Of a stretch of DNA of 64,000 nucleotides, positions 10,590-22,481 are shown in pieces (the stretch's first letter is position 1; each line of letters starts with the position of its first letter). Below the pieces are notes generated by a model that was given only the letters and a program-made list of their open reading frames with translations, was not told where the DNA came from and ran no database searches. This DNA comes from Immersiella caudata (lineage: Eukaryota; Ascomycota; Sordariomycetes; Sordariales; Lasiosphaeriaceae), in NCBI GenBank assembly GCA_030512335.1, contig JAULSU010000001.1, positions 4,216,001-4,280,000 on the forward strand, read 5' to 3'. A program made the position numbers and the translations under genes.

Positions 10590-11194
10590 TCACCACCGAG
10601 GATGCACACCCCCCGGCGTTCCCTGCCCTGGCACCCCCTTTTCGACCACAACAGGTACCACCCCTTGTGCCCAATTTGGACCCCCCCGAGAAGGCCAATA
10701 GGACGGGTTCAAGACATTGTCCTGCAACCCGGCAAACACCCCCGGCACCATAAACACGGGCATACACAGCGCGCCGGCCTCCACGCAACTTTTGCATCGA
10801 ATATCGATGCCGATAGTCCCCACATTCACCATCCCTATCAACATCTTGGCGCTCATCTGCTGACGCCTCGCGATGCTCGTCTGCCGGTCGCAGGTGGTGT
10901 TGCCAGCCTCGGTGTAGCACTGACAGGTGGACTGGTTGATCTCCGGCGGGGGCGAAATAGGCTTGCCACCGGGAGTAAGCATGGTGGGGTGGGTGGTGTC
11001 TGTCTGGAAGGCAAGTTAGAAGCGGCCAGATATGTGGCAGTAGGTACATGCTGCGCTGAGGAAAAGTGAGGGGACAGGGAAAACGTACCGTCCAAGTGCC
11101 CTAACACTAGTTGCAGAAGAACCGGTTGGGGGGGGGGGGGGGGGTTGACGACTTTGCGGCACCACTGGCACGTTTCCGTCTCTCCTAGTTCCAT
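10590..11194 (-). CDS. Hypothetical cysteine-containing protein, two exons
   Basis: Exon 1 is 11194-11089 and exon 2 is 10999-10590, joined by a GTACGT donor and an AGACAG acceptor, giving 171 residues. I do not recognise a family. The N-terminus carries CQWC, exon 2 carries CQC and a CKSC pair, and the C-terminal third is Gly/Pro/Val rich. There is no signal peptide. Exon 1 contains a run of 17 C on the coding strand (17 G at 11128-11144) that encodes Pro5; any error in that homopolymer would shift the frame, so the 5' exon is less certain than exon 2. It lies between the sugar porter and the beta-galactosidase, co-oriented with the latter and 250 bp from its stop. Membership in the cluster is possible but not shown. 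Confidence 0.5.
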
Positions 11195-11447
11195 CTTTAT
11201 TGGGTATGAGGAGTGTTATCGAGCTTGATGCGGACGCTCGGGGAAAAGAGAAAAAATTATGCAGGCGAGGAGGAGGGAGCGGTGACTCTTATAAGAGGAT
11301 GTATTTTCTATGCTTTCGGCGTCGTGAAGGTTTCGGCTCTCATACTCCAGGGTCGCCACCCGCTTGATGACAGCCTTCCATCTCAGCAACCAAAAAAAAA
11401 CACAAAAACTTTCCCGTACACAATCCCCAGATCACAAACTTCTAGCT

Positions 11448-14400
11448 TCACTTCGTCAAAGCCTCCAGAGTAAAAGCAAACTTGGTTTCCGCCACCTTGA
11501 CTAACAAGTCTTCCCGGACACCTGGCCCACAGGCAGCAGTCCCAACACCAGCAACGGCCGCGTCCAGCCTTAAGAGGATAGCATCCTCTTCAACAAGATC
11601 GCAAGGGTGCTTGGCATCCTCCAACACTTTGACACTGTGCTTCGTGGCCGCCCAGCTGAAGTTCTTCTCGCAATTGTCCGACCAGTCCACCTCGTTCCCT
11701 GCTGAGACACGGATGGTTGGTGTGCCCTGGGCACTGCCAACTCTCAGCCACCGAGTCTCCATACGGTTTCCGTTCTCCTGGGGCACTTCGTATGGCGTCT
11801 GCAGGTCGGCAATAGTCTTCGCGAAGACCCCAATATGTTGAGCCGAACGCTTATCAGGATAGGATTCGCCAGGACCAAGCCCGTGCCACTGGACGCCGTC
11901 AAAGTGCCGTTGGAGCAGCCTAAGGCTTAACCCAATCCGAGGGACGTGGTCTGGCTTGAAACCGGTCGGCTTCATGTGCACTACAACATCGAGTGTACCG
12001 TGGCTCGAGATTGTGTACTGGGTGTTGACCTCGAAGCCCCAGCTGAGGACAGGGGGGCTGAGGAAAGTGGCAGTCTTGATGACAACCGAATCTTTGCCAG
12101 GCGTCACGACGCTGGAACGAAGCTGGCTGGTCATCGTATCCACCCCAAAGCGTTTCCAGTACGGTACTGAAAGAGGGTTATCGTTGTCCGTTGGCGGCCG
12201 CCAGAGGGTGGGGATGATTGCTGCATGTGTCAGGGGGTCGACCTCTAGGAGTTTGACACCGTTGACTATCCAACTGGTCAGGTAGCCCCGCACCTTATCA
12301 AATGTAAATGAGAAGCCTTCACCTTCCACAGCAAGGTCCGCATTGATTTGCCTGCAATGAAGACCAAGGGAGATGTGACTTGGAGCGTCACCTTCCGATT
12401 TCAAACTTGGCTTGGTGCCAGAGAGCTGGCGTTGAAACCAGGCAATCTCGTGTCCCGAGTCGGCCCAAGAAGTTGATTGCTTCAGCGTGAAAGAGATATT
12501 CAGCCATGTTTCCTTGTCGAAGTTGGCATATTGCGCGACCTGAGGCAACGGTATCGTGGCGCTGGATCCAGGATGGATGTCAGGTAGCTCAAGTTTGCCG
12601 GACGACAAAGGGGTGGAGCTAAAGACAGGTTAAGTTAGCATTATGACCATGACGAAAGTGGCGCCCGAAGAAAAGTGTTTTCAGAACGTACCAGTCATCA
12701 AGCGCCTCCACCGAATACATAGCCGTGAGATGTTCCAGCCCGACGAAGTTGTAGAGATTCGAAATCACGAGGTGACCATCCTCCAAGGAAACCCTGACTG
12801 GCTCAATGACCTTCTTCAGCTCCAACAACCCAGGGGTTGGCTTGTGTGCGCTGAAGAGGAGACCATCCATCACAAATGTCCCGTCGTTACTGTGGCAAAT
12901 ATCAGCTTATTGTCTCCTTTTTGGGAAATTTTCCGTTGTCTCGGGAGCCTTGAGAGAGTTTTGCTCCCGAGATAACCAAAAAAAAAAAAAAAGAGACAAA
13001 AGGGGAAGAAAATCGCTCCAAATTCTACTTACGGAATGTCTCCAAAGTCCCCCCCATAGGCGTAGTAAGACTTGCCATCCGAATCTTCTTTCCAAAGCCC
13101 ATGGTTCGCCCACTCCCAGATAAATCCTCCCTGGAGGCGTTTGAGACTACGGAACGCCTCCTCGTAGTCTTCGAGCCCTCCAGGTCCATTGCCCATGGCA
13201 TGTGCATACTCGCAAAGCACCACCGGCTTCTCAAACGTGCCATCATCCTTAACTCCCTCAGTCTTTGCAAGCTTGATGAGTCGGTCAACCGAAGGATACA
13301 TGTAGGAGTACATGTCTGCTGACTCGGCCTGCGGGTCTCCCTCGTAGTGCACCAAACGTCCTGGGTCGGTCTTCTTCGCGTACTGGTACATCGCCTTATG
13401 ATTCTGGCCATAAAAGGCCTCGTTGCCAAGCGACCAGATGATGACAGAGGCGTGGTTCTTGTCCCGCTGCACCATCTGCACCATTCGGTCCACGTAGGCG
13501 TTCCTCCACGACGGATTGTCACTCGTGTACTTGGCTGCTCTCGCAAATGTCAGCTTTTTTCGCTTCTCATAATCCATCTCCTCCGGTATGTCCTGTGGCC
13601 GAGCTACCGCGTCGTAGAAGCCGTGGCACTCCAGATCCGCTTCGTCAATCACCCACAAACCAAGCTCGTCAGCAATGTCGAAGAGTGCGGGATGGCTGGG
13701 GTAATGACTGCAGCGAAGTGCGTTGATATTGTGCTTCTTCATCAGCAAAAGATCGTCCCTAATAAAGTCCAGTGGCACAGCACGTCCAAAGAGGGGGTGG
13801 TGGTCATGCCTGTTCACGCCGTGAAACTGGATGGCTGTCCCGTTGACGCAGATCAAGCCGTCCTTGAGCTCGACCTTCCGGAAGCCAATGTTTTGTTGTG
13901 TTGTCTGGGCCAGTGAAGAGCCAACGAAAAGGACAATTTCGACAGTGTACAGGTAAGGGGTTTCTGCTGTCCACTTCCTTGGACTGTCAACCGGGATCCT
14001 GATGTTGATCTTGCCGTCAACAACATCGCCACTCTCGTCAGTCGCCAAGGTGGCACCACCGTTCTTAGCAAGCTCTCGAACGGCAACCGAGACACGGACG
14101 GAAGAAGAGCTCGCCTTGACATGGATGGTGGCGTTGAGTGTTCCATTATTGTACTCCTCGTCGAGGTCAGTTCTGAGAAACCAGTCTTCGATACGGTCCT
14201 CGGAGGGGAACTCAATCAGATGAACATCGCGGAAAATGCCTGTTGACGGTTAGCCCGGCCGGAAAACCGTACAGAGTTGTTCTAGCAAACCCGAGAGCCA
14301 CCACTGGTCTTGATCCTCGATATATGAGCCATCAGACCACTGGTATACCCGCACAGAGACCTCGTTCAGGCCGGACCGGTCGACGAAAGGGGTGACGTCG

Positions 14401-14906
14401 AACTCGGAGGGGTTCCTGGACCCTTGTGCGTACCCTACAAGAATCCCGTTCACCCACACGTGATATGCGCTATCGACACCATCAAAGCGCAAACGCAGCT
14501 GCGAGTTCGGAGCCCAGGAAGAGGGAACCTGGAAGGATCGTCGATATGTTCCTGTCGGATTCTCTGTCGGAGGGTGCGGCGGACACACAGGAAAGGGGTA
14601 CTGGACGTTGGTGTAGTGGGGATGGCCATGGCCTTGCAACTGCCAATGACCGGGGACCTGGATTGTGGTCCATCCTTCGGCGTCAGATGCTGTGCCGCCA
14701 GACGGGGCGCCGAACACAGAAGGCTCGGGGGCATGTAGGGGCGTCGGAGCATAATGGAACTGCCATTTGCCGTTGAGTACCAGCGACGTGTTGGGGATGT
14801 AGTATGAGCGCGGCGGCAGTGTGTTGCGGCGGAAGACGGCCTCGTTGCAGAAGTCGGGCGTTCCCTCCACCTCTTGTGGGGGAATTCCACGGTATAGGGA
14901 GCCCAT
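11448..14906 (-). CDS. bgaD: Intracellular beta-galactosidase, glycoside hydrolase family 2 (LacZ/BgaD type)
   Basis: Four exons (14906-14291, 14239-13033, 12889-12692, 12618-11448) give 1063 residues, close to LacZ (1023). Layout follows LacZ: a sugar-binding jelly-roll domain (about 30-210, with VNGILVGYAQGSRNPSEF), an immunoglobulin-like linker, the TIM barrel (about 330-640), a second linker and the C-terminal beta-galactosidase small-chain domain. The general acid/base Glu is in WSLGNEA (about residue 478) and the nucleophile Glu in CEYAHAMGN (about 548). No signal peptide is seen, so it should be cytosolic and hydrolyse imported lactose or other beta-galactosides to glucose plus galactose. 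I start at ATG 14906; the frame continues upstream without another ATG. The first donor, GTTTGC, is unusual. The gene diverges from a lactose-permease-like gene. Calling it the bgaD orthologue is inference from family, length and this layout. Confidence 0.95.
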
Positions 14907-16110
14907 GGCTGGATCTTTGTCAATGTTTAGCAATGCCCAGGGAGCAGCCGCGGCGACGCTTTTGTAAGGCCTGGGGCTTTATGGTGTTGGGAGACTGGTA
15001 TATCCAGCCAGTTGTCGTATCGGGCGGTCGTCCGAGAATGCCCCGAGATCGCTTCGGCAGACATGTTGAAAGAGGCGGCATTTTGAACGTTGACGTTTGC
15101 TCAGCTCCTGGAGCTATGATGCAGGGATGCCCACGGAACCCCGCAATCTCCCCGCACACCGCATCACAACAACAGGCCAAGCAAACGCGGGGACGATGGC
15201 GGGCGTGTGCGCTTTGTGCAACCCAACAACGATCCGAAAAAAAAACCCCCCCATGTGGCGCGGTTTTAGACACAAGAGTGACGGGAGGATTTGGTGTTCC
15301 TTAACTGCCTTCTTCGGGGACACTATTTTGATTCACATGCACAGACCAGGATGCGCGGCCACACTTACACGATCTCTGGCTTGACCAAGGCTCGTTAAAT
15401 GAGCACGAGACTAGGTTCTTTACCTGGAAGTTTGCGATCTTTCGACCTCCAAGACAAGATGTTACTGTGACAGGAAAACGTCCCAAAGCATCTGCATTGC
15501 TGTCACTCCTGATATCCGATGAGGTGCAACCGATCATGACCAATTCTGACCATGATCTGACTCATTCGGGGTGATTACGTTGTGGTGCTCCGTATTGTGG
15601 ATGTTTTTTTTCCTTTGAAGGCCGTTGAAGATGGGCTGCTCCCCGCGCTGTGTGTTGTCTCCACTCCTCGGGGAAGTCGCAGCCGAAAGAGCTCTCCCCT
15701 GTCAATTGAGGTCGGCCCCTGGTCCTTAACCGCACCACCCATCAACCCGATTCATGGAACATGCCGCAGAGTACCATCCATACGAGATCCCAATCGATGT
15801 CGCATACAGGCAATACCGGTGAATATCCCCCTGACCGGAAGATACAGCAGTTGCAGTCAACGTTTCGTGCGGGGAAATGGTCGATCGGCCCAAGATGCGG
15901 CGATGCGATGGTCGCCCGCGTCGGCGACTCTCTCGCGGAGAAATGGACGCGCCCATGGCTCGCTCACCGCACGCCCGCCGCCATCGTGACCCCATCAGCA
16001 TGGGAGCTGCTTCGTTGGGAAGCCGTCGATAGCGCATTATAAGCCCGGCTCTCGCTGCTCCCACCGCCATCGGCCGAGTCGACAATCGCGTTTCCGCGTC
16101 TATCCCCACG
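14907..16110. promoter_or_regulatory. Shared divergent promoter of beta-galactosidase and permease, with CreA-like sites
   Basis: This 1.2 kb stretch separates two divergently transcribed genes and holds no convincing coding sequence. Five matches to the Aspergillus CreA consensus SYGGRG (as GCGGGG) are visible at 15139-15144 and 15150-15155 (a close pair, minus), 15187-15192 (plus), 15641-15646 (minus) and 15869-15874 (plus). CreA represses lactose genes in A. nidulans, where bgaD and lacpA also share a promoter. The short motif occurs by chance, so the sites are candidates only. Confidence 0.5.
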
Positions 16111-17810
16111 ATGGCCACCAGCGCTGAGAAGGAATCCGCCGCAGCGGAACATCACGACAAGTTTCGAGAGGCCGATATCGCCATACAGCTTGCACATGAT
16201 GCGGACGATACAGTGTACTCGCCCTGGACACCCCGTCTCTTTCGCCTTTACCTTGTCCTCGGTATCGCATATGCGTGCGGGTGTCTCAACGGCTTTGATG
16301 GGAGCCTGATGGGCGGCTTGAACGGCATGACGGCTTATCAGCGCTATTTTAACATGTATGTGTCGTTTGGAGCAAAGTAGAGGTCGTGGCTGATAGATCA
16401 GGTCTACCGCTGGATCAACAACGGGCTTGATCTTTGCCATGTACAACATCGGGTCCGTTGCAGCCGTCTTCTTCACGGGTCCAATCAACGACTACTTCGG
16501 CCGGCGATGGGGAATGTTTACCGGAGCCCTCATTATCATCATCGGGACATGCGTTCAGGCTCCGTCCACGAACGCCAATCAGTTCCTGGCCGGCCGCTTC
16601 GTCTTGGGTTTCGGCGTTTCCTTCTGCTGCGTTTCGGCGCCATGCTACGTAGCAGAAATGGCACATCCAAAGTGGCGAGGCACTTTGACAGGTCTTTACA
16701 ACTGTACATGGTATATCGGGAGCATAATCGCGTCTTGGGTATGTTGAGACCCAGGGGTCTCCCAACCTGAGAATTGCTAGCTGACATCTACTACAGGTTG
16801 TGTACGGTTGTTCGTATATCGACTCGATCGAGTCCTGGAGAATCCCCATCTGGTGTCAGATGATCACGTCCGGCATTGTCTGCATCGGCGTGTTCTTCTT
16901 ACCAGAGAGCCCTCGTTGGCTGATGGCACAAGACAGGCACGAGGAGGCAGCGCAAGTTCTTGCAACCTACCATGGGGAGGGACATTCGGATCACCCCATG
17001 GTGCAGCTGCAGATGAAGGAGATGATGAACCAGATTTCTTCTGAGGCATCGGATAAAAAGTGGTACGACTACCATGAGCTTTGGGATACGCACTCTGCCC
17101 GCCGCCGGCTGATTTGCGTGCTCGGTATGGCGGTATTCGGGCAAATCAGCGGCAACAGCCTCTCATCGTACTACATGGTCAATATGCTCAAGTCTGCGGG
17201 AATTGTGGAGGAGCGCAAAGTCCTGGCGCTCAACGGCATCAACCCAGTCCTCTCATTCCTAGGCGCTATCCTGGGTGCTCGTATGACGGACGTCATCGGC
17301 CGTCGCCCACTACTCCTTTACACCATCGTCTTCGCGTCGATGTGCTTCGCCATCATCACCGGAACTAGCAAGCTGGCGACAGATGATCCGACCCATGCCT
17401 CGGCGGCCAACACCACGATTGCTTTTATCTTCCTCTTTGGCATCGTGTTCTCGTTCGGCTGGACGCCTCTGCAGAGCATGTACATTGCCGAGACACTACC
17501 GACCGCCACTCGCGCAAAGGGTACAGCCGTTGGTAATCTCGCATCATCGGCAGCGTCTGTTGTTCTGCAGTACTCTTCCGGGCCGGCATTCGAGAAGATT
17601 GGCTACTACTTTTACATCGTATTTGTGTTTTGGGACCTGATCGAAGGAGCTGTCATCTACTTTTACTTCCCGGAGACCAAAGACCGAACCCTAGAGGAGC
17701 TCGAAGAGGTGTTTTCTGCCCCTAATCCCGTCAAGAAGAGTTTGGAGAAGCGTAGCGCTCAGACGGTTTTAAACACGGTTGGCGCTGGGTCGGAAGAAAA
17801 GGAAGTCTGA
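16111..17810 (+). CDS. lacpA: Lactose-permease-like MFS transporter
   Basis: Three exons (16111-16355, 16402-16738, 16797-17810) encode 531 residues. Donors are GTATGT (both introns); acceptors are ATCAG and CTACAG. Signatures: NGFDGSLMGG in TM1, INDYFGRRWG after TM2, PESPRWL after TM6, DVIGRRPLLL after TM8 and FPETKDRTLEELEEVF after TM12. The YHGEG stretch and the DYHELWDTHSARRR block in the central loop are typical of the fungal lactose-permease clade of sugar porters. Twelve TM helices, plasma membrane, proton symport of lactose expected. It diverges from the GH2 beta-galactosidase, the arrangement known for lacpA-bgaD, and is followed on the same strand by a Zn2Cys6 regulator. Lactose as substrate is inference from clade and context. 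Confidence 0.92.
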
Positions 17811-18453
17811 GTGGTGTTGAAACAACGAGCCGCGTTTTACCCGGCGCTCGGTGCCTGGCACGCGGTGCCCGGCACGCTATTACAGAACAGTTTGGCCTCG
17901 CCTATATACCACTTCATCGGAATCGCTGCATGCCATGTTTCATTTCTGGGGCTTGTTTTCTGGATAAGGGTGCCTAAAGGATGCATCTGCTGTTTCTTTT
18001 TCCTTTTTTCTTTTTGCACTCAAGCAAAGGGTCTTTTATCACTCGTGCTTGCATTCATTGGAAATGGCGAACTCATTTATCCACCCAAAAACCAGGCCAT
18101 TGGAACCGGGAGAGCTTTTACACACTGACTGCCACAATCTCCCCTAACCCGTGTGTTTTCCGGCAAAAGACCCGTCGATGCGGCGAAGACGGACCGATTG
18201 AGTCCGCGTGGATGGTTGGCTTTCTCACGTCCCCTAAATTACAGGGAACCTCTCCAATAACATCCCCTGCTCTCCCCTCATCCCCGCTGCTCTCCGCAGC
18301 CCCCGCAGTAAGATGGGAGGGTTTAAGGCGGGCTTTCCCCAGGATTTGGAAGCCCCTCTTTTCCAGATCACTCCAACTCCTCCGCCTCGGCCCGGCTCGG
18401 ATCGAGCTGCATGTTCGGAGACTGGGCCTCTCCGCCATGCTACGGGCTGCCCC
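17811..18453 (+). other. Intergenic between permease and Zn2Cys6 regulator
   Basis: Holds the permease 3' UTR (T-rich tract near 17990-18020) and the regulator promoter. The regulator reading frame is open upstream of its chosen start to an ATG at 18313, so up to 47 extra N-terminal residues are possible. Confidence 0.4.
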
Positions 18454-20761
18454 ATGGAGACCATCATGGAGAGCGAAATAGTTGGGGGCCGAGCCAGGAA
18501 GAGGCTCAGGACGTCGCACGCTGTGGGTCAAGATCTGCCCGCCACTAGTCGACCAAGGCTGATGCTGGTTTGGGATAGTGCGATATCTGCAGGTCCAGGA
18601 AAATAAGGTGTGTGGCGCCCCTGAAGAACAGGGTGCTGTGGGTCAAGTCAACACTCCTAACCCGTACCCACAGATGCGATGGCAATACACCCTGCGCAGC
18701 TTGCCTGCAGGCCGAGAGTGATTGCACCTATGGATCTGAAGCGAACTCGTAAGGCGTGGCTTACAACATCGTGAACTCCTGGCTAACGACACGAGGCAGG
18801 AGAGGGAAGACCGATTTGATCCTGGAGGGGATGATACGCATGGAGAGACTCCTCCAAGACATGAACTCGACCCTTCATTGCACATCTCATGTTACATCTT
18901 CACCCTTCAACCGACAACGCCATGCCTTGTCGTCGCCAGTTCTTGGTTCAGCGAGATCTGTAGGCCGCAGCAGCTTCTCCTCCCCAGTCGACACTCACCC
19001 GGGTACCGCACACCATCGGCCTCGAACCCCTCTGAGCGAGCCACACAACCCGGATAACCTCGAGAATGCTGTGCTGGACTTGTGGCACACCTCCACCACT
19101 GAATCGGTACTGAACTGGCCACATTTTGGCGCGTTCCATAGCCTGCGAGACAACTACGTTTCCATTTTCCACCTCGAACAGTCTCGACCGCGGATTCGAA
19201 CGCGTCCCTCCATCATGCACCCCTACGTTACGCCAGAAGACGTGGACAGCATCCTTGCTTCATTTTCTCAGGCCGTGAACTTCTGGTATCCCACAATGTC
19301 GCAGGACCAACTAGGGAAAGTCCGCGCCACCGTCAACAACGGTTCCTTCGACGAAGAAGGGCCTTCAACCTGTTTAGCATTACTGAACATGGCGCTTGGT
19401 TGCGCAAGTCAAGTGACCTCCGGCCTTACAGCAGGCACTTCCGCCTTGACAGACGAGGAGAAGAAGAGGAGGGCGAGCAGGAGGGCGATGGGCGACGCCT
19501 ATTTCGACAGCGCGCTGAAGAAGCTTTACGTGGCGCACACGGACGTCAGCGCGACCGCGACGCATTGCCTTTTCTTCGCGGCGTTAGTTCCTCCCTCGAA
19601 TTGACGTTTACTCATGCCATTGTGCGCTAAGGCTAACCTGGGCCCCCAGCGTCTACTTTGCGTTCTTGCGTCGTCCCCTTCAAGCTTGGGAGCACATTCA
19701 CGCAGCCGCAGCGAAGTGCCTCCTTCTACTGTCGTATTCGCCAGATGACGAGACGCCAGAAGATCAGGAGCGAATTCGGCGAATCTTTTGGTCCTGTTAC
19801 ATTCTCGAAAGCGACTACTTGGCTGAGCTTTCTAGTCTACCCCTCTCCGGCATCGCACGCATCGAGTCCTCGATCCCGCTTCCAGGGGAGTACCACACTC
19901 ACACAACGCCACAAGAGGAAGAGCAATCTTCATTGTACTTCCTCGCTTGCATCTCGATGCGAAGGTTGCTTAACCGTGTGCACCAATTGTTGTACGCTCG
20001 CGGAACTGGAGCATCGCTCGATAATGCACGATTTCCATATGTCGTTGCCGAACTAAACCACCAGCTAGACGAATGGCGGGATGTTCTTCCAGCTACTTTT
20101 AGATTTACCGTCGGATATAATTGCGAGGCAACAGAGACGGAACATGGCGGATTTCTTCGGCAGAGATACTTGACCTGTCAGAGCGTGATTTATCGACCGT
20201 AAGCATCGGTTTTGTCCAGTTGCTTTCCCCGTTACTAATTTGAACAACGTTAGATACCTGATGTGGATGCTCAGCAAGCTTGGTGCGGCTGGGGAAGCAC
20301 ATGGCGGGCCGGATGGACCCGAGGTGATTAAAGCTTGCAAAGCGTGTTTAGATGCTTGTCTTCTACACATCTTGAACCTCAGGGGTTTCGCACATACAGT
20401 GTTGGTGGATACTTGGATATGTTCGCTCTCGTAAGTCCCCCTTTCCAACTCACCATCGCCCAGGGCTCGCAGAAAGGATAAGCAGTCACTCGAGGCCGTC
20501 GGACAACAGACTAGTACTAACAAAGCGTCCAGAATGGCGGGAGCAATGCTCGTCCTGCTCGCAGCTTGTAGGATACCAGACTTGCGGGACCTGATAGCCC
20601 GTGAAGTTCTCGGTGCAGGACACCACTTACGTCAGCTACTGGAAGGCTGGGAGAGCATTTCGGGCGACCCTAAATCGCCCAGCGTCGAGCAGAGCATACG
20701 AATCATCTCCGAGGCGGATCGGTTTATTCAACAGGTTTATGGCACAGATCGCGGCGGCTGA
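18454..20761 (+). CDS. Zn2Cys6 transcription factor, candidate regulator of the lactose cluster
   Basis: Seven exons (18454-18522, 18579-18607, 18674-18748, 18800-19582, 19650-20198, 20254-20430, 20533-20761) join to 636 residues. Two introns interrupt the DNA-binding domain; after splicing the six Cys fall at 24, 27, 34, 40, 43 and 50 with perfect C-x2-C-x6-C-x5-C-x2-C-x6-C spacing. A basic stretch RARKRLRTSHA precedes the cluster, and a short coiled-coil dimerisation segment (MIRMERLLQDMN) follows it. The middle homology region of fungal activators is recognised by RRIFWSCYILE near residue 361. It is expected to be nuclear and to bind CGG-triplet sites. It sits immediately downstream of the permease in the same orientation. 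An alternative start at 18313 is in frame. Its control of lactose genes is inferred from position only. Confidence 0.9.
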
Positions 20762-21320
20762 AGACTGCTTCATTATTCATTTCAATCGAAATACGCTTGA
20801 AGGCCGTTGTTCGTCGAATAACTTGGTGTTGATGACTTCTGTGTGCATAAAAGTGGGGCCAGCCGGTATGAATAGGGGTAATGGCTCAGGGGTCGGGGTG
20901 CCAACCTCGACGCATAAATCCGACAGCGAAATCACTCAAATACAGGAGCAACAATACCGACGATCGACGGACCCGACCGCTTCTTTCTTACGCCCGATAT
21001 TCTCGATGCTGCCGGGCAACGCACTTTACTAATCGGTAATTCCGAGAAAACTCGGCATTGCAGCAAATCTCTCCACACTAGCGATCGTGGCTTTGACGAG
21101 GCCACCATGCTGACTTATTCATTAAAAACTGACCGCGTACCGCGTGTTCCTATTTCCGGATGCATGCAGCAGCATATACATCCCCTCTCAAAGCTTGATT
21201 TCAGGATACCAAGAGAAATCATCACTTTTGCTCAGACAATACACTGGCGCCCAGATTATCTCCAATTACCGCCCCAGATTGAATTAGCTGTAGCCACCCC
21301 GAGCTCCACTCAAAAACAAC
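20762..21320 (+). other. Intergenic, no gene supported
   Basis: The 3' flank of the regulator followed by the remnant promoter of a decayed dehydrogenase fragment. A TATTCATTAAAAAC AT-rich patch lies near 21116. Confidence 0.35.
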
Positions 21321-21625
21321 ATGTCCAACAAAGCGTTTCTCATCACTGGCGCCTCTAAAGGCATCGACAAGCTCGTCTCTGCAGCTGTTGACAAGTTCGG
21401 CAACATTGACGCTGTCATTCCCAATGGTAACTCCCCTCCTTTTATCCCCAAATACACAGCTGACAAGACTGAAGCGGGAACAATGCCCATGGCCACTCTT
21501 TCCACCGCCACCCCAGAGTCTTTCGACAAGGTCATGAACCTCAACGTCAAAGGCCCGCTCTTCCTCGTCTAAAAAAAGCTGTCCTACACATCCCACTGCG
21601 CATTCCACGTAAGGGGCTGGCTTCT
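21321..21625 (+). pseudogene. Short-chain dehydrogenase/reductase fragment with internal deletion
   Basis: The reading frame starts MSNKAFLITGASKGI, the Rossmann TGxxxGI nucleotide-binding start of SDR enzymes. It then jumps directly to LVSAAVDKFGNIDAVI, which normally lies about 60 residues later. NLNVKGPLFLV follows and ends at a TAA where relatives have Gln (CAA), consistent with a C-to-T change; after it KAVLHIPL-like sequence continues in another frame. The YxxxK catalytic motif is absent. At 83 residues against the usual ~250 it cannot be an active enzyme. A neighbour of the lactose cluster but probably unrelated. Confidence 0.7.
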
Positions 21626-22481
21626 TCAAACTCTCAGCAACTTGAAATCTTTGACTCAATGGTGCCTCGCAGAGCCTTACCCAATTCTGTCGTGAACGGC
21701 AAGGTTCTGCTGCCGCCGCCGCGGGGCCATCTTCCAGGTCAGCTTGGCTGATCCTGCACAGCAAGGAGACGCTAGTTTCACAAGGAATATGCTCACTCTT
21801 CCAGCGCGTTAACTTATGGTGTCGGTGCAAAGCGATGGCGAGGCAAAGACGAACACGATGTTTGGATGGTGGTGCGCTTCTGGACACGGTGAAGCGGAAG
21901 AGGAACTGGAGTTTTGGCGAAAACTTCATCTCAGTTGTGTGAAAATCCGGTCAGAGAAGCGGAGAACAACTGACGAGGGGGGTACACCCAGCCAGAAAGA
22001 AACGGGTCAACGCTCCAACCACCCTGGTTCGGAGAGGAATCCACAAAGGGAAGGCTCGATGAGATGACATGGGCCCCAGACATTTGCAGCACAGAGCCCC
22101 CCTTCTCATCATTTGGTACACGACAGCATACAGGTGAGGCAACCCAGCACTTGGTGTCATACCCCCTGGATCATGCAAGAAATACACTATCGGTGCTGAA
22201 CTAGAGCTACGGCAAGTGTGAAGAATAGGTGACAAAGGCTAATTCACGCTGCAATAGATCCATAACTTCCCCGGCTAAAATCAAAGTTGTCAATGGGACA
22301 ACATGGGGCAGAGGATCAATATTCTCCACTGTCCTATCCTGTAAGCAGGATGCTCTGCAGACTCGAAACTTTCATTTACGCAACATCAGCAACTTTGCAG
22401 ACATTCCCTCTTCTGCGTTTACTAACAGACCGGCTGACAGTTGACTTGTGTCCAGCCGGAGTGTTCTATCTGGGTACACTC
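21626..22481. other. Intergenic, no gene supported
   Basis: No domain, splice structure or RNA gene is seen. The stretch includes the 3' flank of the minus-strand amino-acid permease. Confidence 0.35.

Noticed and set aside
21222..21929. 235-codon open frame on the minus strand
   Set aside because: Lies antisense to the recognisable SDR fragment and has no features of its own.
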